DNA of 64,000 nt from assembly GCA_040507035.1 (NCBI GenBank), contig JBEVVR010000052.1:1-64000 (forward strand), written 5' to 3'. Shown piece after piece: positions 1 through 9,441 of the stretch. Source of the DNA: Thiodiazotropha sp040507035 (GTDB taxonomy: Bacteria > Pseudomonadota > Gammaproteobacteria > Chromatiales > Chromatiaceae). Numbering within the stretch: position 1 is the first letter of the stretch; every line of letters begins with the position of its first letter. Both the position numbers and the translations under genes were made by a program. The notes beneath the pieces are model-generated. The model did not search any database. It was not told where the DNA came from and saw only the letters and a program-made list of their open reading frames with translations.

Positions 1-1346
1 CCCTGCATCTGGGGCATGGCACTGCCACGATAGACATAACCGCCGGTCACCGAAATGCCCTGGCTGTGGTCATACTCCGCCACCGGCAGTGTCAATCCCG
101 TTGCGTCGCAATTGGCGGAGCTGGGATAGCAGTGGCTGCCCTCCATCAGGTTCCAACCATAATTGCCTCCCGAGTAAATGATATCTATCTCCTCATAGGC
201 GTTCTGCCCCACATCCCCCAGCCAGAGTTCCCCCGTCTGCCGGTCGAAGCTCCAACGCCAGGGATTGCGCAGCCCATAGGCATAGATCTCTGCCGCACCA
301 CCAGCGGAAACAAAGGGATTGTCGGCGGGAATGGTATAACTGCCCAAACCCGCGCCGACATCGATGCGCAGCATTGAACCCAGCAGAGTTGCGGTGTTTT
401 GCCCATGGCCCTGGGGATCGCCTCCCGATCCACCATCACCCAGGCCAATATAGAGCAGGCCATCGGGACCGAAAGCGATATGCCCTCCATTGTGGTTGCT
501 GAAGGGCTGGGATACCGTCAGCAGGATCTGCTCCGAATCGGGATCGAGGGCCTGGGTATCTAGGTCGAGACTGTAACGCGAGATGCGTGACTCCAAACCA
601 CTGCCGGGAGAGGCGGTATAGGAGAGGTAGACAAAACCGTTGCTGGCATAGTCCGGATGGAAGGCCATCCCCAGCAATCCCTTCTCGCCACCGTAATCGA
701 CCCGATCGCTGATATCGATAAACACTTGGGTGGCACTCACTCCCGGGTCGTTATCGAAGCGAACCACCTGACCTGTCTGCCGCACTGCATACCATTCGCT
801 GTTGTCACCCGGCACCTGAAACAGCCCCACCAGGGGACTCAGCGACGGCAGAGAGGGATAGGGTAAAGAGAGTTGGAGTGTGGATGAAATTCCGGCATCC
901 GCAGGGGCGACACATTGGTCGATGTTGGTAGGTAATGCACTGAGCCCCGACGGCCCCGTGGCCCTGGTATTGACAGTCACCTGCAACAGATCGCTGTCGA
1001 CCAGACCTTGATCACTCACCTCAAGCATCAGCTGGTAGCTGCCATTGCGAGGAAAGACAATCTCAGGCGATGCCGCAGAGGAGTCCGAAAAACTCACCGA
1101 ATCCGGACCTTGGAGCTGACTCCAGGCATAGCTCGCCTGATTCGATGGTGCCAATCCATCGACAAGCACGGTCGGTTCGGGGGTTAAAGTATCTGGCAGG
1201 GAGAGGGTTTGCGCAGCTCCCACATCAAGCTGTAGCGCCGTGGTTGGATTCTCATCCCCATCACCTCCCCCGCCTCCGCATCCGGCCATCCATCCCAAGG
1301 CGAAAGCCATCAGGATGCGTGCAAACTGCTCAACAGTGACAGGCAT
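1..1346 (-). CDS. Glucose/sorbosone dehydrogenase-like lipoprotein, 3' end cut by the window edge
   Basis: The frame runs off the left edge, so the C-terminus is missing (about 448 codons seen). The N-terminus is a lipoprotein signal: a short hydrophobic stretch ending WMAGC, then a glycine-rich linker. Residues about 40-130 look like a PKD/Ig-type bead (YAWSQLQGPDSVSFSD). From about residue 165 the protein has the beta-propeller pattern of PQQ-dependent aldose sugar dehydrogenases (GSDH family): GEKGLLGMAFHPDY, NHNGGHIAFGPDGLLY, GLGDGGSGGDP, YGLRNPWRWSFD, WLGDVGQNAYEEID, NYGWNLMEG. Likely a periplasm-facing, PQQ-dependent oxidoreductase; the substrate cannot be told. Monocistronic as far as visible. 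The ATG at 1346 is the only start that leaves the lipobox near the N-terminus. Confidence 0.85.
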   Translation of the reverse strand, partial: MPVTVEQFARILMAFALGWMAGCGGGGGDGDENPTTALQLDVGAAQTLSLPDTLTPEPTVLVDGLAPSNQASYAWSQLQGPDSVSFSDSSAASPEIVFPRNGSYQLMLEVSDQGLVDSDLLQVTVNTRATGPSGLSALPTNIDQCVAPADAGISSTLQLSLPYPSLPSLSPLVGLFQVPGDNSEWYAVRQTGQVVRFDNDPGVSATQVFIDISDRVDYGGEKGLLGMAFHPDYASNGFVYLSYTASPGSGLESRISRYSLDLDTQALDPDSEQILLTVSQPFSNHNGGHIAFGPDGLLYIGLGDGGSGGDPQGHGQNTATLLGSMLRIDVGAGLGSYTIPADNPFVSAGGAAEIYAYGLRNPWRWSFDRQTGELWLGDVGQNAYEEIDIIYSGGNYGWNLMEGSHCYPSSANCDATGLTLPVAEYDHSQGISVTGGYVYRGSAMPQMQ

Positions 1347-1554
1347 AGCGCTCTCCCCCTTTATTTACCTCGCAAGTGATATTCCGGGACTCACCGCTCA
1401 CGAGTGGCAACTATAGATCATCTCACACTTCGGAGATGGTGGCGTTTAATGCTCTTGGGCCTGTTAACGGGCCCTAGAAAACAATAGTGCCCAAAATCGA
1501 GGGAGGAGGATGTGACAAGGTTGCCATAGCTACCGTACTGGATCACAGTTTTAT

Positions 1555-4137
1555 TCAGTTGTAGTGGCGGCTTGAGGTTTTTGCCTTGTGTTGATGGTTG
1601 ATGGTAGAGAGGTCCATGGGTGGCGATAGATAGTATCCCTGCACATAGTCCACACCCGACTCATGGAGAAATTGAAGGATCTCGGCGTTTTCAACATATT
1701 CGGCTATGGTCTTTTTCCCCAACGAGTGGGCGATATCATTGATTGAATGGACAATTGCCCGATCGCTTTGGTCCGCCGCCACACCTCTTACAAACAGACC
1801 GTCAATCTTTATAAAATCCACCGGCAGGTTCTTTAAATGGGAAAAAGAGGAGAAGCCACTGCCGAAGTCATCGAGCGCAAAACGACAGCCCAGTGCACTC
1901 AGTCTGGAGATCAGTTCATTGGCAGAGACCAGGTTGGATACCGCCGAGGTCTCGGTTATCTCAAAAATCACCTTACTGGGATCTATATCAAGGTTGACGA
2001 TCAGCCCTTCGATATCTTCGATCAATCCCTTATTGGCAATAGACTGTCCCGACAGGTTGATGGTGATTATCCCTTTAAAGCCGGCGTGCTGTAACAATGC
2101 CAGTTTCTTTAGCGCGGCACTGATTACCCAGTAGTCAATCTTCTCCATCATATTGAAGCGTTCAGCGGTGGGGAGAAATGCCCCGGGAAATACCATACCC
2201 CATACCGGATCATCGAGACGCAGCAACAGCTCGTTGATCTGCAGTTCCTCGGGGACAACCGAAAGAAGCCGATGGTATACCGGCCCCTCCTTCACCGACA
2301 TCAATGCAGATGGAATATGTGCTACCGGGACAATAGGCTGATAATGGAGTAACAGATGGTCCTGTTCCAGGGCGTTGTGCAAGCGCGACGACCAACCCAG
2401 ATCAAGATCCATCGCCTTTTTGCTATCACTCTCTGCAATAAACAGATGGGTTCTGTTTCGTCCTTCGCCTTTGGCGATATGGCAGGCTATATCCGCATTG
2501 GCAAGTACCTCACCTGCAGATTCAGAGTCCTGGTCTATCATGGCGATGCCAATGGTACCGTTTACCCGGTACTGCTTACCATTGTGCATAAACAGGTACT
2601 GGTCAAGCATCTTACGATAGTCATCTGCCACTTGGTGGACACTATTGCTGCATATGTTGCGAAGGATCAAAGCGAACTCATCACCTCCCAAGCGCGCAAG
2701 CAGATCGGATTTCCTCAGGCGGTGGGCTAGTTGCTGTGCAACTTCCACCAACAATCGGTCACCAGCAGCGTGACCGGCGGTATCGTTAATATATTTAAAC
2801 CGATCAAGATCGACATAGAGCAGAGCGCTGGTCTCACTGCTTCGTTTTATACGCTCAGCCTCTTGGGTCAATTGCTCCTCGAAATATCGCCTGTTGTATA
2901 GCTTGGTCAAGACATCGTGACTGGCTTGCCAACGCAACTCCTCTTCAAGCAATTTTCGTTCTGATATATCGCGAAAGGCAACCACGGAACCCTCCCGCTT
3001 ATCCTCAATGGTAAGGGGATAGACTGTGCACTCCACGGATATTGGCGTGCCGGACTTATGCCAGAAGACCGTCTCCTGTGCCTCGATGGATTCACCCGCC
3101 GCATAGGTCTGCTGGAGTAAACTGTTATCCGCGTCAATGGGATTACCATCTGTATCGGCATAGTGAAAAAGTGTCAAAGCGGACTTACCGATCAGCCTCT
3201 CTTCCGGTTCATAGCCCAGAATTCGTCTGCATGCCGGGTTGACGAAGGATATATGACCATCAGAATCCACGCCATAGACCCCTTCACCAACCGACCGCAG
3301 GATCCCACCGAGACGTTCACGCTCTTTTTCAATCGAATTATGGGCGCGGATATGCCTGCTCATAGCGTCTATTCTGGTCAGGAACAGGTCATCACTCTCG
3401 TTTTTGAACATGCACTCCACCGCACCCGCTTCCAGGGATTGCTTGATCGCCTTATCCAGATAACTGCCGGTTATGATCGCGGTGGTGATAGTCGTGGTTG
3501 CTTCATGGTCACGCAGGCGTTGACAGAGAACGTCCCCGGTAGCATCCGGCATGAAGTAATCGATAATGGCGATGTCGAATTGAGAAGCAGTCGCCTTTTC
3601 GAAACCCTCTGCAACGGTAGCGGCGGTCTCGGTGTAGTAACCGTTCGCCATCAGCAGCCGTTGATATTTTATCCGCACAGTGCGTGAATCATCGACAAAC
3701 AACACACGTATCGGTTGCACGATCGGATTGGAGTTCGTCTGCCTGGGAGATCTCTCTTTGACATCGACAAGAAGTCGTGCAATGAGCTCTGTTGAGTTTC
3801 TATAGTCTGTCCAGAGAAGAGAGGCTGTATTGGCTCTGTGCTCCACCCAGTCGGCCATGGTTGCTTCAGATTCATGGGAAAATGTCAGCACCGGTAGACT
3901 TGCATAGGCCTCTCGCCCCAATATTGTTAACAGCTCCTCAGCACCGGAGATAGACCGATCAGGCCAACCCAATACTACCGCATCGAACGCATCAGCCTGC
4001 TCTGAGCCAGGTTTAAAACGCGCATGTGCGGACCTGAAGTCGAGATCGGTCTCTACTTCATAACCTGCCTTGATTAGGTGATTCCTTTCGATATGCCTTA
4101 CCGTGGCAGAAAGCTCAATCAACAAAACTCTAGGCAA
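1555..4137 (-). CDS. Two-receiver PAS-GGDEF-EAL cyclic-di-GMP signalling protein
   Basis: An 860-residue cytoplasmic signalling protein that probably makes and/or breaks cyclic-di-GMP. Domains in order: a receiver-like domain (about 1-125) in which the usual phospho-acceptor Asp is replaced (AVVLGWPD), a second receiver (about 141-262) that keeps the DD pair and acceptor Asp (VLFVDDS, IAIIDYFMPD), a PAS/PAC sensor (about 283-395), GGDEF (about 405-565, motif LARLGGDEFALIL, so probably active cyclase) and EAL (about 595-850). The EAL signature is altered (NELLLRL in place of EALLRW) but DDFGSG, KID and QGYYLSPP are present, so phosphodiesterase activity is uncertain. No transmembrane segment. 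The start is a TTG and no good Shine-Dalgarno is seen, so the exact N-terminus is unsure. It is flanked by gaps of about 200 and 270 bases and appears monocistronic. Confidence 0.9.
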   Translation of the reverse strand: MPRVLLIELSATVRHIERNHLIKAGYEVETDLDFRSAHARFKPGSEQADAFDAVVLGWPDRSISGAEELLTILGREAYASLPVLTFSHESEATMADWVEHRANTASLLWTDYRNSTELIARLLVDVKERSPRQTNSNPIVQPIRVLFVDDSRTVRIKYQRLLMANGYYTETAATVAEGFEKATASQFDIAIIDYFMPDATGDVLCQRLRDHEATTTITTAIITGSYLDKAIKQSLEAGAVECMFKNESDDLFLTRIDAMSRHIRAHNSIEKERERLGGILRSVGEGVYGVDSDGHISFVNPACRRILGYEPEERLIGKSALTLFHYADTDGNPIDADNSLLQQTYAAGESIEAQETVFWHKSGTPISVECTVYPLTIEDKREGSVVAFRDISERKLLEEELRWQASHDVLTKLYNRRYFEEQLTQEAERIKRSSETSALLYVDLDRFKYINDTAGHAAGDRLLVEVAQQLAHRLRKSDLLARLGGDEFALILRNICSNSVHQVADDYRKMLDQYLFMHNGKQYRVNGTIGIAMIDQDSESAGEVLANADIACHIAKGEGRNRTHLFIAESDSKKAMDLDLGWSSRLHNALEQDHLLLHYQPIVPVAHIPSALMSVKEGPVYHRLLSVVPEELQINELLLRLDDPVWGMVFPGAFLPTAERFNMMEKIDYWVISAALKKLALLQHAGFKGIITINLSGQSIANKGLIEDIEGLIVNLDIDPSKVIFEITETSAVSNLVSANELISRLSALGCRFALDDFGSGFSSFSHLKNLPVDFIKIDGLFVRGVAADQSDRAIVHSINDIAHSLGKKTIAEYVENAEILQFLHESGVDYVQGYYLSPPMDLSTINHQHKAKTSSRHYN

Positions 4138-4410
4138 AACTGCATACCCATGAAGACAATTGACTGTAAATAAAACAAAAAACCCCTATTAGTTGTAGTG
4201 ATAACGGTTACAGGCTGAAAAACTTTAGATTGGTAACGGCGACAGAAATAGATTCCCGACAACCCTTCACCTTGATTGCCCAAGATTTAAGTCGATTCTA
4301 AATATGACGGCCAGATTCGGGAGGATATACTTAACGGTTTACTCGGTTATAAACAACAGACACTATTGGGCAGACAATATGCCGTCGGCAATGAGTACAA
4401 CAACCATAAT

Positions 4411-5277
4411 CTATGGAGAATTCCTGCAGATCACGAGATCTTGATGATTTAATATCCCTTTTTTTATGATTCTGACTATTTCGAAATAGTCAGCCCAATG
4501 GCGCCTGATATATTCCTCTGTGTGAAAACTGGTTTGATAAAAATCGGGCAGGCCATCGGTTCCTGTACTCACTGAGTAATAGAAACCATGATCACGCAGA
4601 GCGGGTCTAATCTGCTCTGGGGCCAGAACCTCACCATGGGTAGTGATAAGCAGATAACCACCTTTCCTGGTCACCCGCTTTAACTCTTCCAGCCACACTG
4701 TTTGCATCTCTTCCGGAAGGTGGGTAAACACTGATATCGAGTAGACAAAATCAAAATAGTCGTTATCGAATGGAAGCGGAGGTAGGGCATCATTTATCTT
4801 AAACTCACCGACATGCGATAGATTAGCCTGGCACCAGGCTATCGCCTCAGGGTCGATATCACAGCCGTGAAAGTGATTGTTACTGAACAACATCGAGAGA
4901 TAGTTGATCACGCGACCACATCCGCAACCAAAATCAATTACCCGATTGCCACTCTCTATTTCGGTTAAAGAAAGAAATGAAGAGAAGAGGTTGTAAGACA
5001 AAAGTTTGCCCACATTAGTAAAATCTTGCAGGCTTTCATCACCATGAACCCTGGCACGCAGATTGCCTGGCGGCGGTTCGAATTCGTGGCCGCGGCTATT
5101 CATGTGCTCCTTGATAGCCTGTGGCAACCCGGGACGATCCTCATAAATCCCATATGTCAGACAATGTTCCAAACCGGAGGCAAATGATCGATTGTCCACG
5201 GCCGCGGAGACATCCGGATTGAGTTTCAGGTAGGTCGATTCATCGAAATCCTTGAGTATAAAGAGAGCGTCCGTCAT
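4411..5277 (-). CDS. Class I SAM-dependent methyltransferase with short N-terminal module
   Basis: A 288-residue protein. The N-terminal ~50 residues (FDESTYLKLNPDV, LEHCLTYGIYEDRPG) match a short module found at the start of many glycan or repeat proteins. The rest is a Rossmann methyltransferase: motif I VIDFGCGCGRV, the acidic post-I segment HGCDIDPEA, and motif IV/V region FDFVYSISVFTHLPE followed by LKRVTRKGGYLL. Substrate unknown; the module suggests polysaccharide or lipid-linked glycan work, but that is inference. The frame is open up to 5400, but the extra 41 residues look like no domain, so the ATG at 5277 is chosen; an ATG at 5400 cannot be excluded. The 273 bases upstream of the TTG of the GGDEF-EAL gene hold nothing recognised. 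Confidence 0.8.
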   Translation of the reverse strand: MTDALFILKDFDESTYLKLNPDVSAAVDNRSFASGLEHCLTYGIYEDRPGLPQAIKEHMNSRGHEFEPPPGNLRARVHGDESLQDFTNVGKLLSYNLFSSFLSLTEIESGNRVIDFGCGCGRVINYLSMLFSNNHFHGCDIDPEAIAWCQANLSHVGEFKINDALPPLPFDNDYFDFVYSISVFTHLPEEMQTVWLEELKRVTRKGGYLLITTHGEVLAPEQIRPALRDHGFYYSVSTGTDGLPDFYQTSFHTEEYIRRHWADYFEIVRIIKKGILNHQDLVICRNSP

Positions 5278-5439
5278 GACGCACCTGTCAGCAACCCAAA
5301 CAATATTTGTGCCTTCATTCCCTGTCCTTCCTTTTATGAACGACTGCTTTTTATCACAAATACCGTTCACTAGGTAGCTTTCGTGCACACTTGCCATCAT
5401 TAGCAGCAGCGGTCTACAACGCTTCGACCATCGGCCTGG

Positions 5440-6804
5440 CTAACCGTAAACTTGCCTTGGCAGCCACAACACCACTTCAGGAAAGATAATGCAGATCGCC
5501 AGTCCAACCGCTTGCAGGAAGAGAAACGGGAGTGATGAACGATAGATCTGCCCCATGGTCACCCCGGGGGGGGCAACGCTCTTGAGATAGAACAATGCAT
5601 AGCCGAAGGGTGGACTGATAAAGGACATCTGCATGTTGACCATGTAGACCACACCGAACCAGAGGGGCAGCTCTGCCGGGCTGACTCCCGGAAGACCGAA
5701 GACGCCATCGAAACTCATGGTCTTCATCAACGGGATGAAAATAGGTACCGCCAGCAGCAGGATGCCGACCCAGTCGAGAAACATGCCGAGGATAACCAGG
5801 ATCACCATCATTAAAATCAGCACACCATAGGGGCCCAGGCCGGTGCCGGCGATGGATTCGTTGACGAACTCCTGACCGCCATTGACCACGTAGAAACCGA
5901 CAAACAGGGTGGCACCGAAGATGATCCAGAGCACCATGCCGGTGACCCGCAGGGTGGTCATGGCGGCGGAGCGAATGTTCTCGATGTTAAGACGCCGATG
6001 CATGGCGGCCACCACCAGGGCGCCGAAGGTGCCCACACCCGCGGCCTCAACCGGGGTTGCGATACCGGCGAAGATAATACCGAGCACCAGTGCCACCAGG
6101 ACCAGTGGTGCGAACATATTCCCCAGCAGGCGCACCTTCTCCCGGGTCGTCACCCGCTCCTCTTTCGGCAAAGGCGGTCCCCAGGAGGGTTTCACAGTGG
6201 TCATGATGGCCACGTAGAGAATATAGAGACTGGAGAGAATCAGGCCGGGTATCACCGCGCCGATGAAGAGTTCCCCCACCGACTGCTGGGCAATCACCGC
6301 AAACAGGATTGCCAGGATCGATGGCGGTATCAGTATACCCAGGGTTCCGCCGGCCAGAATGGAGCCACAGGCGATGGTCGGATGGTAGTGGCGACGAATC
6401 ATGGCCGGAAGCGCGATCATGCCCATGGTCACCTCGGTGGCACCGATGACCCCGCACATGGCGGCCAACAATGTGGAGGCGATAATCGTCGATATGGCCA
6501 AGCCGCCGCGCAATCCGCCGAGGATCTTGTAGACCATATCGTAGAGCTCCTCGATGATCCCCGCCCGCTCCAGCACCGAGGCCATGAAGATGAACAGCGG
6601 TATCGCCGACAGCTGATAGTTGGTCATCAGGGGAAATATGCGAGACGGCAGAATGTTCAGCATCGCGGCATCGCCGAAGAGGAACAGAAACACACAGGCC
6701 AATCCCCCGGTAACAAAAGCCAGCGGCAATCCGGCCATCAGCAGCACCAGCAGGGAACCGAACATGAGGACGGTCAACCATACAATATCGATTTCCAATC
6801 CCAT
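5440..6804 (-). CDS. TRAP transporter large permease (DctM type)
   Basis: A 454-residue polytopic membrane protein with about 12 hydrophobic segments. Family signatures include AGLPLAFVTGGLA near the N-terminus, the gly/pro-rich SILAGGTLGILIPPSI and, near the C-terminus, WFGVVYMVNMQMSFISPPFGYALFYLK. It forms the ion-coupled translocation channel of a tripartite ATP-independent periplasmic transporter, moving an organic acid delivered by the binding protein at 8058-9203. It is the last gene of the operon dctP-dctQ-dctM; only 4 bases separate it from the small permease, so the two are co-translated. C-terminus (LWLPRQVYG) and length are normal for the family. Confidence 0.95.
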   Translation of the reverse strand: MGLEIDIVWLTVLMFGSLLVLLMAGLPLAFVTGGLACVFLFLFGDAAMLNILPSRIFPLMTNYQLSAIPLFIFMASVLERAGIIEELYDMVYKILGGLRGGLAISTIIASTLLAAMCGVIGATEVTMGMIALPAMIRRHYHPTIACGSILAGGTLGILIPPSILAILFAVIAQQSVGELFIGAVIPGLILSSLYILYVAIMTTVKPSWGPPLPKEERVTTREKVRLLGNMFAPLVLVALVLGIIFAGIATPVEAAGVGTFGALVVAAMHRRLNIENIRSAAMTTLRVTGMVLWIIFGATLFVGFYVVNGGQEFVNESIAGTGLGPYGVLILMMVILVILGMFLDWVGILLLAVPIFIPLMKTMSFDGVFGLPGVSPAELPLWFGVVYMVNMQMSFISPPFGYALFYLKSVAPPGVTMGQIYRSSLPFLFLQAVGLAICIIFPEVVLWLPRQVYG

Positions 6805-6808
6805 CTCG

Positions 6809-7945
6809 CTACCCCTCCGGTCTCACTGCCGCATCCAGGGTCGCGACCTCCGGATTGATCGCAACCGAGATATCCTTGATCAACTGGGCAACGCCCTGGA
6901 TCAACAATAATAACGCCCCCAGGGAGAGGGCCAGTTTGACGGGCCAATAGTGAATTCCCCACTCCGATATAGAGACCTCGTTGACCTCATAGGAGTCGTA
7001 GAAGAAGGTCCAGCCGGTAATCAGGAGAGTCAGCATGAAGATAAAAAAGAAGATCGATGTAAAGACATCGACCACAGCCTTGGCACGATTCGATAGCAGA
7101 TTGTAGACCACATCCACCCGCACATGGGCTCCTTCACGGAGAACAAAACCACCGGCAAGGAGATACTGCATACCAAACATAAGGAACATGCTTTCATGGG
7201 CCCAATTGGTGGGAGAGTTGAAGACATAGCGGGCAATGACTTCGTAGTAGTAGACAAACACCGCAATCACCGACCAGTAGGCGACAAACTCACCGGCCAG
7301 GCCATTGATCCGGGAGATTACCCGGTTTATGAGAAAGGGTTCTGAGCGATCTTCATGTTCCGCCTCCACAACGGGACAGTGAAAACCCTCGTCTTCTTGA
7401 AGTTGCTCGCTACGGTTGCGCTCCCTGATCAATTTTGGCATCAACAGGGTATCGATGAGCAGCAGCAGGAGCATGCCGCCACCCAGCAGCTTGGCAATTG
7501 AGTTCCACTCCCCACTCTCCTCTTCTGCCTTGTTGAGTGAGGCTTTGGCTGCGGCTTTTTTCTCCTTTGCCTTTGTCAGTTTCTGTTGCGCATTGCGACG
7601 CCCCCTCTCCACCGCTTTCTCGGCTCGCTGCATCTTGAACTCTGCCATCTTGATCTCGTTTTGTGCCGCCGAAAGATTATCCCGCGAGCCTCTCACCTCC
7701 ACATTGATCACCAACAGCGAGGTAAAGAGGGCGATGAAGGCAAGCGCCCACGCGCTCTTCAGATAGAGCCGATGGACACCGATGAAACCGCCGACCACGA
7801 GTAGAAAATAACCCAAGCTGAGGGATAGGGGCTGCGTCGGTTGTTTGGTTTTGCCGCGGCGAAACAGCAGCATGGCGAACAGGGGAAAGAAGATCAGGCC
7901 ACTCCAGTAGAGCCAGTGGGGCAGGACAAAACTGATCTCGGGCAT
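6809..7945 (-). CDS. TRAP transporter small permease fused to TM2-like and coiled-coil N-terminal region
   Basis: DctQ proteins are usually 150-220 residues; this one has 378. The C-terminal part (about 205-365) is a normal four-helix DctQ (VIARYVFNSPTNWAHE, REGAHVRVDVVYNLL, KLALSLGALLLLIQG). The N-terminal part has a hydrophobic segment (about 8-25), then a TM2-like pair (SLGYFLLVVGGFIGVHRLYL, about 43-80), then a strongly charged Ala/Lys/Glu coiled coil (about 85-145), then one more membrane helix (about 150-170). The reading frame is continuous, with no sign of a frameshift, so this seems a genuine fusion. Partner of the DctM gene 4 bases downstream. What the extension does is unknown; it could attach another protein or sense the membrane. 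Confidence 0.88.
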   Translation of the reverse strand: MPEISFVLPHWLYWSGLIFFPLFAMLLFRRGKTKQPTQPLSLSLGYFLLVVGGFIGVHRLYLKSAWALAFIALFTSLLVINVEVRGSRDNLSAAQNEIKMAEFKMQRAEKAVERGRRNAQQKLTKAKEKKAAAKASLNKAEEESGEWNSIAKLLGGGMLLLLLIDTLLMPKLIRERNRSEQLQEDEGFHCPVVEAEHEDRSEPFLINRVISRINGLAGEFVAYWSVIAVFVYYYEVIARYVFNSPTNWAHESMFLMFGMQYLLAGGFVLREGAHVRVDVVYNLLSNRAKAVVDVFTSIFFFIFMLTLLITGWTFFYDSYEVNEVSISEWGIHYWPVKLALSLGALLLLIQGVAQLIKDISVAINPEVATLDAAVRPEG

Positions 7946-8014
7946 GGGATTGGATCTCCCGCCGGCACCCCAACCAGGGTGCAGCTGTTATTCTTCGATT
8001 GATTTTCGCTCAGA

Positions 8015-8042
8015 ACAGGGCCTGCCCCATGACAGGCCCTGT
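8015..8042 (-). promoter_or_regulatory. Perfect 10-bp stem-loop between dctP and dctQ
   Basis: ACAGGGCCTG and CAGGCCCTGT form a perfect 10-bp stem with an 8-base loop, 15 bases after the dctP stop codon. On the transcribed (minus) strand no U-tract follows, so it is more likely an mRNA 3'-end stabiliser or partial attenuator that raises binding-protein levels above permease levels than a full terminator. Confidence 0.6.
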
Positions 8043-8057
8043 CTGGTCGTCATGCTA

Positions 8058-9203
8058 TCAAGCTTTGAGGCTCTGGCCCTTGATCATATCCTTGTCAACA
8101 TAGCCAAGTGAGCCGGACATCATATAATCCAGCTGGATCTTAAACGCCTTGGCGGCGAATGCATCCTTGTTCGCCCACTTGTACCAGAGGGGTACCGAGA
8201 GCAGAGTGAAGGCCTCGACGTCCTCTTCGGAGAGACGGGTGACTTCGGTGCCCGCCTCCTCGAACTTCTTCCACGCCTTCTGGTCGGCGGCCTGGATCGC
8301 GGCATGATGCAGATCCGAATAGGTGTGCACCTCCATCTCCACGAACTGCTTCATCATCGGAGACAGCTTGTCCCAGGACTTTTGAGACACCGTGAGATCC
8401 ATCAGATCCACCGGCTGGTAGAGCGACATGAACCCGGGTGGTCCCATGGAGATGTACTTGGTCACCTGATGGAAGCCGAGGGCGTGATTGATTGCCGGCC
8501 CGACATAGTCGGCGACATCGATGGTCCCCTTTTCCAGCGCGGGGAAGATCTCAGAGCCGGGCAGCAGTGTGGTCTTTGCCCCGGCTGCCTGGAAAACCTC
8601 AGCCACCATACCACCCGGCAGACGCATCTTACGCCCACGAAAATCGTCGATGGAACGGATCGGCACCTTGGAGTGGATGATATTGGGTCCGTGGTGAATC
8701 GGCCCTACAAAGTGGAGACCCATCTTACCGAAGGCCTCCCGCGCCAGTTCCAGCCCGCCAAGACCATAATAGAAGGTATCCCACTCATGGGGATTGCGCA
8801 GACCGAGAGGATAGGAGGAGAGAAATACCGCCACCGGCATTCGCCCCGCCCAGTAGAGGGTGAAGGGATTCATGGCATCAAGCACCCCATTCTTCACCGC
8901 GTCGAAGAGTTGGAACTCGCCTACCACATCCTTCGCACCGAAGGGTTTAAAGGCCAGTTCACCGCCGGTCTTTTCCACGATGCCATTACACCAATCCTTG
9001 AACACCTCGAGACCTATACCACCCGGCCAGGAGGTCTGAATCTTCCAAGTGGTGGTTTCAGCAGCGACCGCATTGCCAATGAAAGGTGCACCGGTAATGG
9101 TTAGTGCACCGGCGGCTGCCGAGGTTTTGAGAAACTGACGACGTTGTATATCTGTCGCACTGTCAGGTATAGCTTGCCCCTGACTTTTTTCTGACTGAGT
9201 CAT
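8058..9203 (-). CDS. TRAP transporter substrate-binding protein (DctP type), Tat-exported
   Basis: A 381-residue periplasmic solute receptor. The N-terminus carries a twin-arginine signal (IQRRQFLKTSAAAG followed by a hydrophobic stretch and AVAAE), so it is probably folded before export. The mature part has DctP-family landmarks: WKIQTSWPGG, FRGRKMRLPGG, EIFPALEKGTIDVADY. The family resemblance, as I remember it, is to the TakP-like branch that binds 2-oxo acids or hydroxy acids, but the ligand is inference. The frame is open to 9233, but the ATG at 9203 is preceded by an excellent Shine-Dalgarno (GAGGAGG, about 5 bases upstream) and is chosen. First gene of the operon. Confidence 0.92.
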   Translation of the reverse strand: MTQSEKSQGQAIPDSATDIQRRQFLKTSAAAGALTITGAPFIGNAVAAETTTWKIQTSWPGGIGLEVFKDWCNGIVEKTGGELAFKPFGAKDVVGEFQLFDAVKNGVLDAMNPFTLYWAGRMPVAVFLSSYPLGLRNPHEWDTFYYGLGGLELAREAFGKMGLHFVGPIHHGPNIIHSKVPIRSIDDFRGRKMRLPGGMVAEVFQAAGAKTTLLPGSEIFPALEKGTIDVADYVGPAINHALGFHQVTKYISMGPPGFMSLYQPVDLMDLTVSQKSWDKLSPMMKQFVEMEVHTYSDLHHAAIQAADQKAWKKFEEAGTEVTRLSEEDVEAFTLLSVPLWYKWANKDAFAAKAFKIQLDYMMSGSLGYVDKDMIKGQSLKA

Positions 9204-9441
9204 GTAACCCTCCTCGTTAGTTATTGCTCGCAATTATCGACTGGCTAGGTACCACTCGAATCCCATGCTTTAGTCTTATGTATGCTTAACCTCAAGCAGA
9301 GACTAGCAGTAACACCATGCATAGACCAGTTTCCTACAACAAAATCATGTATATATAGCGCTGAAGTAGAGGCAAATCCTGAGAATACCCTTATAATCTA
9401 TCCTGCTATAACTCATCTTTAACCGGTTGTGCGCTGCAGAA

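Noticed and set aside
1457..1474. GGGCC-TGTTAACG-GGCCC hairpin as terminator of the GGDEF-EAL gene
   Set aside because: No U-tract follows on the minus strand and the stem is short; only its 12-base match to the island repeat is noted.
5998..6858. A 286-codon plus-strand frame and other antisense frames over the first TRAP permease genes
   Set aside because: His/Gln/Gly-rich shadow translation of dctM; no family pattern and no ribosome-binding site.
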